From Sphingobium cyanobacteriorum (GTDB lineage: Bacteria > Pseudomonadota > Alphaproteobacteria > Sphingomonadales > Sphingomonadaceae): a stretch of 64,000 nucleotides of DNA. Both the position numbers and the translations under genes were made by a program. The first letter of the stretch is position 1. Each line of letters starts with the position of its first letter. The notes under the pieces are model-generated. The model was given only the letters and a program-made list of their open reading frames with translations, had not been told where the DNA came from and ran no database searches. The stretch covers positions 1 to 64,000 of the forward strand of contig NZ_JAUQOM010000012.1 in assembly GCF_030580935.1 (NCBI RefSeq). The letters are read 5' to 3'. Below are positions 17,110 through 25,719 of this stretch, piece by piece.

Positions 17110-17537
17110 ACGAAGGCGCGATCGGGGCCAGTACCGGGCGGAACGGCTTTGCGAAGCTACTCGGTACCATGATGACGCAAAGCGGTGAAACGTTCACGCT
17201 GATCCCCACGGAGGAGCTTGTCGGGAATCCCATTCTGCCCGCCTTGCATGGAGGCGCGATCGCGTCCTTTCTTGAGCTGGCCGCACAGCTTGCTCTCTCC
17301 CGCACACTCTCGCCAGGGCAGTCCTGCCGGCTGATCAGCATGAACCTTCAATTTCTCGCCCCGGTCAGACTGGGCGCAGTCAGCACGACGCCGACGCTGG
17401 TGCGCGTAGGGCGTCGTGTCGCAGTGGTGCATGCCGAAGGCGTCGAGCGAAACGGAACCGGAAAACTGTGCCTTGCGCAGCTGGAATTCGCCGTCGGACA
17501 ATCCTCCGGAGACGAGGATCACACCCGACATTCCTGA
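17106..17537 (+). CDS. Second PaaI/hotdog-fold thioesterase
   Basis: A 143-residue hotdog protein whose central helix motif ILPALHGGAIASFLELAAQL carries the HGG(A/V) signature of PaaI thioesterases; the gene before it lacks the HGG, so the two may form a heteromer with one active-site type. It overlaps its neighbour by 4 bp (ATGA). It converges on the alpha/beta hydrolase gene, ending 5 bp from it. Confidence 0.82.
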   Translation: MNEGAIGASTGRNGFAKLLGTMMTQSGETFTLIPTEELVGNPILPALHGGAIASFLELAAQLALSRTLSPGQSCRLISMNLQFLAPVRLGAVSTTPTLVRVGRRVAVVHAEGVERNGTGKLCLAQLEFAVGQSSGDEDHTRHS

Positions 17538-17542
17538 TTGGT

Positions 17543-18514
17543 TCAGCGGGCCGATCTCCAGAGAGCAAGGATGCTTCTGAGCGCCGTCGCGAAGGCGAGC
17601 GGCTCATCCAGCATCAGGTGATGGCGCGCGTTGGGCACCGCGACGATCGGGATCGCGCCGGCTCCCAGTTCGCGCAGATATGCCGCGGAATCCCTGCCGA
17701 AGAGCGCGCTGTGCTCGCCGTAGATGATTGCCAGCCGACCGGGCGCCGCGGCGACACGGCGACCCATCGTCATCCATTCGTCCGCCGAGTTGCCGCGCGC
17801 GAACACCGCGGGCGAGAACTTCCACGTCCACGCGTCCCCGTCCCGCCGGAGCGAATGATAGGCCATGTAGTCCATCAGGAACGGCTCACCCGCGGGCTGT
17901 GGCGGCGCGAGCACGTAGCGCGCGCGTGCGGTCGGGTAATCGGGATACCGGCTGGCGGGCTTGTTCGGGTCGCCCGAGCCGGGGCTGCCGCGTCCGCCAC
18001 GCCAGTAGGCGGCAAGCGCCTCCGGCCGCATGATCATCAGGTCGCAGATGATCGCGCCCGCGAACCGTTCGGCCGCGATCGTCATCGCGGTCACCGCGAC
18101 CCCCGCGCCGAAGCTGTGGCCGATGATCACGGGCGGCGCAGCACCGTCGAACAGCCCGGTCGCCTCCGCCACCGCGATCATCTCGCGCCCGCGGCCGTCA
18201 CCATCGATCCCCACGCGCGCGTCGCTGTCGCCCATGCCCGCAAGATCATAGGCGACCACATGGTAGTCCGCGGCGAGCAACGGCGCGATAAACGCCCAGC
18301 AGCGCGCATGGGCAAGAAAGCCGTGCGCCATGAGCACGCCCGGCTTTGCGCGGTCGCCCCAGCGCAGGTAGTGGATCTGCGCGCCCTCTACGGTGACGAA
18401 GCCTTCTTCCCGCGGAACGGCCAGCGCATCGACGAACCAGTCCGGCAGGTGCGACCCGTCCTCGGCCCATATCGGGTCGATGTCCGACGATCCGGTAGCC
18501 TCGGCGGCGCTCAT
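17543..18514 (-). CDS. Alpha/beta-hydrolase (candidate lactone/ester hydrolase)
   Basis: A 323-residue alpha/beta hydrolase. The oxyanion segment LMAHGFLAHARCW, nucleophile elbow IGHSFGAGVAVT (Ser), acid region IYGEHSALFGRD and a late His (NARHHLMLDEP) give a complete Ser-Asp/Glu-His set. It is the last gene of the leftward catabolic operon and overlaps the Baeyer-Villiger monooxygenase by 4 bp, so the natural guess is hydrolysis of the lactone or ester that enzyme forms. Confidence 0.85.
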   Translation of the reverse strand: MSAAEATGSSDIDPIWAEDGSHLPDWFVDALAVPREEGFVTVEGAQIHYLRWGDRAKPGVLMAHGFLAHARCWAFIAPLLAADYHVVAYDLAGMGDSDARVGIDGDGRGREMIAVAEATGLFDGAAPPVIIGHSFGAGVAVTAMTIAAERFAGAIICDLMIMRPEALAAYWRGGRGSPGSGDPNKPASRYPDYPTARARYVLAPPQPAGEPFLMDYMAYHSLRRDGDAWTWKFSPAVFARGNSADEWMTMGRRVAAAPGRLAIIYGEHSALFGRDSAAYLRELGAGAIPIVAVPNARHHLMLDEPLAFATALRSILALWRSAR

Positions 18515-20115
18515 GCCGACAGCCGGAAACCGCTATAGCCCGCCTCGGCGACCGCATCGCAGATCTCGGCATAGCCGACCACAGACGGATAGTTGAGTAG
18601 CTGACGCGGTTTGCCTGGGATGTTCGCTCCCATGTACCAGGAATCGGCCCTGGGAAAGAGCGTCATGGCGGCGATCTCGTCGATGTGGCGCGCCCATGCC
18701 GCGTGCGCGTCCGGCTCGGCCTCGAAGCGGGACCACCCGCCCGTGCGCAGATGCTCGAGGAACCGGACGACCCAGTCACCCTGCACCTCCGCGGCAGTCG
18801 GACCATTGGAGAAGCCGGACGGGCTCTGCGGGCCGTAGAGGAACACCATGTTAGGGAAGCCCGAAACCGCGTAGCCGAGATGCGTGCGTGCGCCTTCGCC
18901 CCACGCGTGCGCCAGCGTCGCCCCGCCGCGCCCGCGAATGTCCATCTGCATCAGCCCTCCCGTCACTGCGTCGAAACCGGTCGCGAGCACCAGGACGTCG
19001 TGTCGGCGCTCACCGACGCTCGTGGCTATGCCGTCGGGCAGGATCCGTTCGATCGGCTCTTCCCGCAGGTCGACGAGTTCGACGTTCGGCTGGTTGAAGA
19101 TGTCGTAATAAGTCTGCTCGAGCGACGGCCGCTTGACCCCGAACGGATGCGGCGGGTCGCTGGGTGCGAGCTTCTCCTGCAACGCTGGGTCGGTGATCCG
19201 CTCGCGCACCTTGTCTCGCCAGAAATCGTAGGCCAGCCGGTTGGCGCGCTCGTCCACCAGGATGTCGGCGTAGTTGCCGACCCAATAGTGGAAGCCGCCC
19301 GCCGCCCACAGCCGCTCGAACGCCGCGGTGCGCTCCTCGCTTGACACCTCGAGCGCGGACTGGTCGAGCCGCAGGATCTCGAACCCGCCGCTGCTCAGTC
19401 GGCGTTGACGGAAGATCTCGGGGTAACCGGGCTTGGCCTGCTCCTGCTCAGCCGCGGTCAATGGGCGCTGGCGCATCGGCAGAGCCAGTATAGGTGTGCG
19501 CTGGTAGATCGTCAGCTGCGCAGCCTCGCGTGCCGCCTCCTGAGCGACCTGCACACCGCTCGCGCCGGTCCCGATGATCGCGACGCGCTTGCCGCCAAAG
19601 TCGATGCCCTCCTGCGGCCAGTGGGCGGTGTGGTGGGCCGGGCCGGCAAAGCTGTCGAGTCCCGAAAGTGACGGGATGTACGCCTTGGCCGCAAAGCCGG
19701 TACACGGTAGCAGATAGCGGGTGGTCAGCCGCTCTCCATCGGCGAGTTCCACTCGCCAGAAGCCGGCATGTTCGTCGAACACGGCGGAGCGCATCCTGAC
19801 GCCGAGCGTCATTGCAGGCCAGAGGTCGAGAACGTCGCAGGCATGTCGGAAATAGCGACGCAACTCGCGCCAGCCTGGGAAGCGTTCCGACCAGGTCCAG
19901 TCGCGCCACACCCGCTCGTCCGAGAACTCGTAGATCGGAACATGCGAATCGACTCGCGCGCCAGGGTAGCAGTTCCAGTACCAGATGCCGCCCGGCTCCG
20001 CCGCCGCATCCACCAGCCGAACGTTGAAGCCGTTCTCGCGCAACTTCCCGAGCAGGTAGATCCCGCTGAAGCCCGCGCCGATCACCAGCGCGTCGATGTC
20101 GGGCACGCCCGTCAT
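18511..20115 (-). CDS. Flavin-dependent Baeyer-Villiger monooxygenase
   Basis: A 534-residue FAD/NADPH enzyme inserting oxygen next to a ketone. It has the FAD-binding GxGxxG (VIGAGFSGIYLLGKL), the full BVMO fingerprint FxGxxxHxxxWP (FAGPAHHTAHWP, residues about 157-168), the NADPH GxGxxG (IIGTGASGVQVAQEA) and the C-terminal ATGFD motif (LVLATGFDAVTGG). These match cyclohexanone/steroid-type BVMOs of type I. ATG 20115 overlaps the acyl-CoA ligase stop by 4 bp; a longer open frame upstream reads as shadow of that gene. Confidence 0.92.
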   Translation of the reverse strand: MTGVPDIDALVIGAGFSGIYLLGKLRENGFNVRLVDAAAEPGGIWYWNCYPGARVDSHVPIYEFSDERVWRDWTWSERFPGWRELRRYFRHACDVLDLWPAMTLGVRMRSAVFDEHAGFWRVELADGERLTTRYLLPCTGFAAKAYIPSLSGLDSFAGPAHHTAHWPQEGIDFGGKRVAIIGTGASGVQVAQEAAREAAQLTIYQRTPILALPMRQRPLTAAEQEQAKPGYPEIFRQRRLSSGGFEILRLDQSALEVSSEERTAAFERLWAAGGFHYWVGNYADILVDERANRLAYDFWRDKVRERITDPALQEKLAPSDPPHPFGVKRPSLEQTYYDIFNQPNVELVDLREEPIERILPDGIATSVGERRHDVLVLATGFDAVTGGLMQMDIRGRGGATLAHAWGEGARTHLGYAVSGFPNMVFLYGPQSPSGFSNGPTAAEVQGDWVVRFLEHLRTGGWSRFEAEPDAHAAWARHIDEIAAMTLFPRADSWYMGANIPGKPRQLLNYPSVVGYAEICDAVAEAGYSGFRLSA

Positions 20116-21725
20116 CGCGCAGCGACTGCCGCGACGGCGATGTCGGTCGCCGCCTTGTAATCCGCCTTGCCGTTCGGCGCGCGCAGCGGTCGGTCCGTGA
20201 CGACGATCGCTTTGGGCGTCTTGTAGCCGGCGAGCGCGGCGCGCACGTGAGCGCGCACCGCCGCCTCGTCTACTGTCGCCCCCGGTGCGGCATGGACCAC
20301 CGCCGTCACCGCCTGGCCCCATTTCTCGTCGGGCACGCCGACCACAAGCGCGTCCGCGACCGCTGGATGCGTCTTCAGCACCTCCTCCACCTCTTCCGGA
20401 TAGACCTTCTCACCCGCCGTGTTGATGCACACGCTGCCGCGCCCGAGCAGCGTCAGCGTCCCGTCCGCGGCGACGGTGCACCAGTCGCCAGGCATCGAGT
20501 AACGGACGCCGTTGATGGTGCGGAACGTCTTCGCGCTTTTCTCCGGATCCTTGTAGTAGCCGATCGGGATCGCGCCCTTACGCGCGATGAAACCGGGCGT
20601 GCCGCTGCCCGGCACGACCGGCCGGTCATGCTCGTCGAACACGTCGCACAGCCCGCCGATGGTGAAGCGTGCGGTCGCCGTCTCGCCCGCCGCGCTGGTG
20701 ACCGACAGGCCGAACCCCAGCCCTTCCGACGCGCCGAAGCTGTCCATCAGCACGACTTGCGGGATGTGCCGGATCAACCCAGCCTTCACCTCGCGGCTCC
20801 ACATCACCCCGGATGAAACGATCGTGACGAGGCTGGACGTGTCGTAGCGCCCGGGCGCGGCATCCAGCGCGGCCAGCATCGGCTTGGCGAAGGCGTCGCC
20901 GACGATCGCGATCGATTCGACGCGGTCGCGATCGACCGACCGCCACAGCTCGTCGGCATCGAACGATTCACCGCCGAGCGTCACGATGCAGCCGCCGCTC
21001 ATCAGCGTGCCGATGGACGTGATGAAGCCGGTGCCGTGCATCATCGGGCAGGCGGGCATCGTACGCCGGCCCGGTCCGTCGCGCGCGGTCAGCGCCGCGG
21101 TTTCTGCAAGGTCGGCGGGCGTCGGCCCCATCAGCCGCTGCGCGTCGAGTTGCGCCTCGCGCATGTCGGTGTGCCGCCACATCACGCCCTTCGGCATCCC
21201 CGTCGTGCCGCCGGTGTAGATGAACAACTCGTCGTCGGGCGAGCGCGCGATGCCGAGCGGCGCGCCGTCGCCCTCCCGCGCGAGCGCCTCGTAGGGCAGC
21301 GCGAACGAGGCGCGCTCCGCCTCAGGACCGATCTCCACGAAGGTATGCACCTTGCCGAGCCGGCCGTGCAGCTCCTCGATGCAGGCGCGGAACTCGGCGC
21401 TGTAGACCACGACCTCGCTGTCGCTGTCGTCGAAGATGTAGAACACCTCGTCGGGCCGATAGCGGTAGTTGATGTTGACGTGGGTCAGGCGTCCCTTGAA
21501 GCACGCCGCCATCAGCTCGCCGTATTCGGGCCGGTTGCGCATATAGAAGGCGACCTTGGCGCCCGGTCCCGCGCCCCGCGCACGCAGCGCCCGCGCGATG
21601 TTGTTTGAACGGCGCGCCATCTCGGGCCAGGTGATGACCCGGTCGCCGTGGATCAGCGCGGGGGCGTCGTGGGGCATTACGGGCTCGATCGCGTCGAGGA
21701 TGTCGCCCAGGTTCCACTGCGTCAT
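20112..21725 (-). CDS. Acyl-CoA synthetase (AMP-forming)
   Basis: A 537-residue ANL enzyme that activates a carboxylic acid to its CoA thioester. Motifs: P-loop-like YTGGTTGMPKGVMW, DSFGASEG, the hinge region LLGRGSVCINTAGEKVYPEE and catalytic Lys in PNGKADYK. The type resembles the fatty-acid/steroid side-chain FadD group. ATG 21725 is chosen because it begins the conserved N-terminus; the frame upstream to 21950 overlaps the dehydrogenase. It follows acad2 after 17 bp. Confidence 0.9.
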   Translation of the reverse strand: MTQWNLGDILDAIEPVMPHDAPALIHGDRVITWPEMARRSNNIARALRARGAGPGAKVAFYMRNRPEYGELMAACFKGRLTHVNINYRYRPDEVFYIFDDSDSEVVVYSAEFRACIEELHGRLGKVHTFVEIGPEAERASFALPYEALAREGDGAPLGIARSPDDELFIYTGGTTGMPKGVMWRHTDMREAQLDAQRLMGPTPADLAETAALTARDGPGRRTMPACPMMHGTGFITSIGTLMSGGCIVTLGGESFDADELWRSVDRDRVESIAIVGDAFAKPMLAALDAAPGRYDTSSLVTIVSSGVMWSREVKAGLIRHIPQVVLMDSFGASEGLGFGLSVTSAAGETATARFTIGGLCDVFDEHDRPVVPGSGTPGFIARKGAIPIGYYKDPEKSAKTFRTINGVRYSMPGDWCTVAADGTLTLLGRGSVCINTAGEKVYPEEVEEVLKTHPAVADALVVGVPDEKWGQAVTAVVHAAPGATVDEAAVRAHVRAALAGYKTPKAIVVTDRPLRAPNGKADYKAATDIAVAAVAAR

Positions 21726-21742
21726 GCCTGCTGCTCCTCGTC

Positions 21743-22837
21743 TCAGGCGGCGCGTTTGCCCCAGCCCTGCAGCGCGGCCGCCTCCGCGCGCACGATCTCC
21801 GGCCCGCCGAGCAACTGCCGGTCGAAGCCGATGCGCTTGAACCAGTAATGGAGGCCGAGCAGGTCGGTGAACCCCATCCCGCCGTGGACCTCCGTGGCGG
21901 TACGCGCGACGAATCGGCCCACCTCCCCGGTGTGAGACTTGGCATGACATGCCATCAGCAAAGCCTCATCCGGGACCGCGTCGAACGCATGCGCCGCGTA
22001 CCAGACGAGCGATCGGCACGGCTCCAGCCGCGCCGCCATCTCGGCGCACATGTGCTTGACCGCCTGGAAGCTGCCGATGACGCGCCCGAACTGCTCGCGC
22101 TCCCCGGCATAATCGACCGCCCGCGCGATCATCACGTCGCCCGCGCCCACGCTGTCCGCCGCGAGCAGCACGCGGCCCGCGGCGACAAGCCGGTTGGCGG
22201 TCCCGCCGTCGTCCTCGCCGAGCGGCTCGGCCGCGACGCCGTCGAGCCGCAACTCTCCCACCGACCGCGTGAGGTCGATCGTGGACAGCGGAAGGCGTTC
22301 GAGCCCGTCCGCCTCGCCGGCGACCAGATGCAATTGGCCGCCCTGGTCGGCGATGACAAAGGCATCGGCGTCGGCGCTGTCGAGCACGAACAGCGCGGAG
22401 CCGCTGAGCGTGCCGTCCGCGGCCGTGACGCCGCCGCCGTCGCGACGGTTGACGACCTCGGTCAGCCCGACGCCGAAGCGCGCGCTGCCGTCGGCAATGC
22501 GCGGCAGCCAGCGCGCCTGCTGCGCCGGCGTGCCGGCAAGCCGCAGCGCAAGCGGGGCGAGGACGCAGCGCGCCACGAACGGCACCGGCGCCACCGCTGC
22601 GCCGAGCGCCTCCGCCACTACTAAGGCATCGAGCAGGCCCAGGCCGAGGCCGCCGTGCTCCTCGGGCACCATGATGCCGGAAAGGCCAAGCTCGGACAGC
22701 GCCGCCACCACCGCCGCACTGACGGCATGGCCGCCCTCCGCGACCTCGCGGACGTGATCGAGCGGGCAATGTTCGCGCAGCAGCCGATCGACCGCGTCGC
22801 GCAGCATCCGCTGCTCGGGGGAAAGACCGAAATCCAT
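21743..22837 (-). CDS. Acyl-CoA dehydrogenase, small subunit type
   Basis: A 364-residue acyl-CoA dehydrogenase-fold protein starting MDFGLSPEQRMLRDAVDRLL. The FAD-domain middle is shortened (FGVGLTEVVNRRDGG in place of the usual TEPxAGSD loop), and the C-terminal GGMGFTDLLGLHYWFKRIGF carries the GGxGFT signature. Together with the next gene, adjacent on the same transcript with no gap, it looks like one half of an alpha2-beta2 heterotetramer as in steroid side-chain dehydrogenases (ChsE-type), where each half supplies part of the FAD site. Heteromer formation is inference. Confidence 0.87.
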   Translation of the reverse strand: MDFGLSPEQRMLRDAVDRLLREHCPLDHVREVAEGGHAVSAAVVAALSELGLSGIMVPEEHGGLGLGLLDALVVAEALGAAVAPVPFVARCVLAPLALRLAGTPAQQARWLPRIADGSARFGVGLTEVVNRRDGGGVTAADGTLSGSALFVLDSADADAFVIADQGGQLHLVAGEADGLERLPLSTIDLTRSVGELRLDGVAAEPLGEDDGGTANRLVAAGRVLLAADSVGAGDVMIARAVDYAGEREQFGRVIGSFQAVKHMCAEMAARLEPCRSLVWYAAHAFDAVPDEALLMACHAKSHTGEVGRFVARTATEVHGGMGFTDLLGLHYWFKRIGFDRQLLGGPEIVRAEAAALQGWGKRAA

Positions 22838-24058
22838 CTATGCCGCCCCCGCCTTGGGTGCGCGCGCGTGCTCCAGCTTCGGCTCGCGCGGCATGCCGAG
22901 CCCCCGCTCGGCGATGATGTTCTTCTGGATCTGCGCGGTGCCGCCGCCGATGATGAGGCCGAGCTGGAACATGTAGTTCCACTGCCAGCTTCCGCCCGCC
23001 CGCTCGCGCCGGCTGCCGCCGTACAGCAGGCCGAGCTCCCCCATGGCGTCGATCGCCAGCGCCGAGATCTGGTGCGCCAGTTCGCACGACTGGAGCTTGA
23101 CGATCAGCTTGGCGAGGCCGCCGGGTTCGCCCTTCAGCGAATTGGACAGCAGCCGCAGGCCGTTGAACTTCATCGCCGCGACTTCGGCCTGCAGCGCCAC
23201 CAGCCGGTCGCACAATGCCGCGTTGTCGATCGCGCGCACGCCGTCGATCCGTTCATCGTGCATCAGCTGCACGAGCGCGGCGAGGCGATTCTCCAGCGCC
23301 GCCGGGTCGCCCAGCATGCCACGCTCGTAACCGAGCGTGGCGTTGGCCACCATCCAGCCCTGCCCGCGCTGGCCGACGATCTGGTCCACGGGCACGCGCA
23401 CGTCGGTGAAGAAGGTTTCGTTGAACTCGGCGTGGCCCGTCATCGTGCGCAGCGGGCGCACCTCGATCCCGGGTGTTTTCATGGAGAAGATGAGGTAGCT
23501 GATCCCCGCATGCTTGGGCGCGTCCGCTTCCGTCCGCACGAGGCAGAAGATCATGTCCGCCTGATGCGCGGTGCTGGTCCAGATCTTCTGCCCGTTGATG
23601 ACGAACTCGCCGTTCTCCTCGCGCGCGCTGGTGCGCAGCGCCGCCAGATCAGAGCCCGCGCCCGGTTCCGAATACCCCTGGCACCAGACGATCTCGCCGC
23701 GCAGCGTCGGCGCGATCCAGCGGCGCTTCTGCTCCTCCGTGCCGAGCTCGAGCAGCGTCGGAACGAGCATCGAGATGCCCTGGTTCGACAGCCCGCCCGG
23801 CACGCCCGCCGCGGCGAACTCCTCGGCGATGATGCGCGAGGTGAGGATGTCGGGTTCGGCGCCGAAGCCGCCATATTCGCGCGGAATGGTGCGCGCGGTG
23901 TAGCCGTGTTCGAGCAGCAGCTGCTGCCACGCGACCGCGTCCGCCCCGGCGCGCTGCGCCGCGCCGGGCGCGGCCGGGGCACGGTGGCGGTTCTCGGCGA
24001 TGAACGCGCGCAGCTCATCGCGGAACGCCTCGTATTCCGGGCCGTAACTCAGGTCCAT
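22838..24058 (-). CDS. Acyl-CoA dehydrogenase, large subunit type
   Basis: A 406-residue acyl-CoA dehydrogenase with the classic WCQGYSEPGAGSDLAALRTS FAD/substrate loop, GQKIWTSTAHQADMIFCLVR, and a C-terminal GGGTAQIQKNIIAERGLG FAD-binding segment. It introduces the alpha,beta double bond in an acyl-CoA. It abuts the small-subunit gene with zero spacing and lies 4 bp downstream of the DUF35 gene. The intact EPGAGSD and QIQKNIIAE motifs suggest it provides the complete FAD-site half. Confidence 0.92.
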   Translation of the reverse strand: MDLSYGPEYEAFRDELRAFIAENRHRAPAAPGAAQRAGADAVAWQQLLLEHGYTARTIPREYGGFGAEPDILTSRIIAEEFAAAGVPGGLSNQGISMLVPTLLELGTEEQKRRWIAPTLRGEIVWCQGYSEPGAGSDLAALRTSAREENGEFVINGQKIWTSTAHQADMIFCLVRTEADAPKHAGISYLIFSMKTPGIEVRPLRTMTGHAEFNETFFTDVRVPVDQIVGQRGQGWMVANATLGYERGMLGDPAALENRLAALVQLMHDERIDGVRAIDNAALCDRLVALQAEVAAMKFNGLRLLSNSLKGEPGGLAKLIVKLQSCELAHQISALAIDAMGELGLLYGGSRRERAGGSWQWNYMFQLGLIIGGGTAQIQKNIIAERGLGMPREPKLEHARAPKAGAA

Positions 24059-24062
24059 CGGT

Positions 24063-24521
24063 TCACGCTCCTGCAGCTGGTGTGAAGACGGGCAGCCGAA
24101 ACCCGTCGCCGATCGTTTCGAAGGCCAGCGCCACCGGCATGTCGAGCGCGAGCGTGGCAGGGTCGGCGCCGGTCAGCCGGGTCGCCATGCGGACGCCCTC
24201 GTCCAGCTCGACCACCGCCGCTACATACGGCACGTCGGCCGCGAAGGCGGGGTGAAGCGCCTGGTGCGTCACCGTCCAGGAAAACAGCCGCCCGCGCCCG
24301 CTGCTCGGCTCCCAGGCGAACGACGGCGAGCCGCAGCGCGCGCACATGTAGCGGGGCAGGTGGCGCCACGTCCGGCACTCGCCGCACCGTTGGAAATGGA
24401 GCGTGCCGCCCTGGCAGCGCTGCCAGAACTCCTGCTCTACCGGATCCTGCGGGTGCGGCAACGGCTTGGGCGGCGAGACGGCGGGTGCCCGCAGCTTGGG
24501 CGCAATGTCGTCGTCGTTCAT
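24063..24521 (-). CDS. DUF35 zinc-ribbon/OB-fold protein, thiolase partner
   Basis: A 152-residue protein with a rubredoxin-like zinc ribbon (CGECRTWRHLPRYMCARCG, four cysteines) followed by an OB-fold (GRGRLFSWTVTHQALHPAF, VAAVVELDEGVRMATRLTG). Such proteins bind acyl-CoA and pair with thiolase-like enzymes; in steroid side-chain breakdown the DUF35 part of ChsH2 is required by the aldolase Ltp2. It overlaps the thiolase-like gene by 4 bp, which supports such a complex here. Confidence 0.88.
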   Translation of the reverse strand: MNDDDIAPKLRAPAVSPPKPLPHPQDPVEQEFWQRCQGGTLHFQRCGECRTWRHLPRYMCARCGSPSFAWEPSSGRGRLFSWTVTHQALHPAFAADVPYVAAVVELDEGVRMATRLTGADPATLALDMPVALAFETIGDGFRLPVFTPAAGA

Positions 24522-25690
24522 GCGAACCTCCGCAGGATGGCGATGCTGCCGTCGCCCAGGTCGCCCCAGCCGGTGACGAGCCCCGTCTGTGCTCCCGGCA
24601 CCTGGCGCTCGCCGCAGTCGTGCCGCAGCTGGCGCACGGCCTCGACGACGTGGTTGAGCCCCCACACGTGCGCCTCGCTCAGCAGCCCGCCATGGGTGTT
24701 GAGCGGAAAGCGCCCGCCGAGCTCGATCTGCCCGTCACGCACGAAGTCGAGCGCGCCGCCCGGCTCGCAATAGCCCATCGCCTCCAGCTGGAGCAGCACG
24801 ACGTAGGTGAAGCAGTCGTAGACCTGGAGGAAATCCATCTCCTCGCGGCGCACACCGGCCATTTCGAAGGCCTTGGGCGCGGCGTAGCTCAGCCCGATCT
24901 TGAACGGATCCGGGCGCGAGGGGATATCGTCCGCGGGATAGGGATGCCCCTCGGCGGCGCCTGCGATTGTGACGGGCACATGCGGCATGTCGCGCGCGCG
25001 GTCGGTGCGCGAGACGACGACCGCGCACGCGCCGTCGGTCTCGAGGCAGCAGTCGTAGAGCCGGAACGGCTCCGACACCATCCGGGCGTCGTGGTAGGTT
25101 TCCCAGTCGAGCGGCCGGCCGTAGGTGAACGCCTTCGGATTGAGTTGCGCATGCCGTCGGCACGCCATCGCCACCGCCCCCATGGCTTCCGGACCGACGC
25201 CGTGGAGCTGCGAATGCCGGGTCGCCAGCCAGGCATACATCTGCACCGGCAGGAACACGCCATAGGGCATGTAATACCCGCGGATCGTGTTGGTCAGCGT
25301 GTTCATGTTCATCGGCCGCGTGGGCGGAGCGCCCGGCTTGGGCCGCAGCGCGGAGAAGCCGTTCCAGCCGAGCGTGACGAGCACGTGGTCGCACAGCCCC
25401 GCCGCGATCGCGATCGCCGCATGCTGGAGCGCGGTCGTCGGACTCGCGCCGCCCATGTGGACGGTCGCGGCGTAGCGCAGCACGTCGTTGCCGAGGTTCG
25501 CCGCCAGTTCCTCCGACGTGGTGTAGATGGGCGGCGGCACCATGCCGTCGATGTCGGACGGGCGCAGCCCCGCGTCCGCGATCGCGCGCCGCGACGCCTC
25601 CAGCATCATGTCCACCGCGGTGCGCTCGGTGCCCTTGACGTAATCGGTTTCCCCGACGCCGGTGATCGCCGCCTTGTCCGAGAAGGTCAT
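24518..25690 (-). CDS. Thiolase-like protein of the SCP-x/Ltp2 group (candidate retro-aldolase)
   Basis: A 390-residue thiolase-fold protein beginning KAAITGVGETDYVKGTERTA. At the position of the nucleophilic Cys of true thiolases (CASG) it reads TVHMGGASPTTALQHA, so it lacks that residue; a Tyr-rich segment (FLQVYDCFTYVVLLQLEAMG) and NTHGGLLSEAHVWGLNHVV are kept. Non-thiolytic SCP-x relatives such as Ltp2 act as carbon-carbon lyases with a DUF35 partner, encoded next to it here. Reaction and substrate are therefore more likely retro-aldol cleavage of a side chain than beta-oxidation thiolysis. Confidence 0.85.
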   Translation of the reverse strand: MTFSDKAAITGVGETDYVKGTERTAVDMMLEASRRAIADAGLRPSDIDGMVPPPIYTTSEELAANLGNDVLRYAATVHMGGASPTTALQHAAIAIAAGLCDHVLVTLGWNGFSALRPKPGAPPTRPMNMNTLTNTIRGYYMPYGVFLPVQMYAWLATRHSQLHGVGPEAMGAVAMACRRHAQLNPKAFTYGRPLDWETYHDARMVSEPFRLYDCCLETDGACAVVVSRTDRARDMPHVPVTIAGAAEGHPYPADDIPSRPDPFKIGLSYAAPKAFEMAGVRREEMDFLQVYDCFTYVVLLQLEAMGYCEPGGALDFVRDGQIELGGRFPLNTHGGLLSEAHVWGLNHVVEAVRQLRHDCGERQVPGAQTGLVTGWGDLGDGSIAILRRFA

Positions 25691-25719
25691 ATCTGTCCCT
25701 CCTGTACCAGCCGCGACCC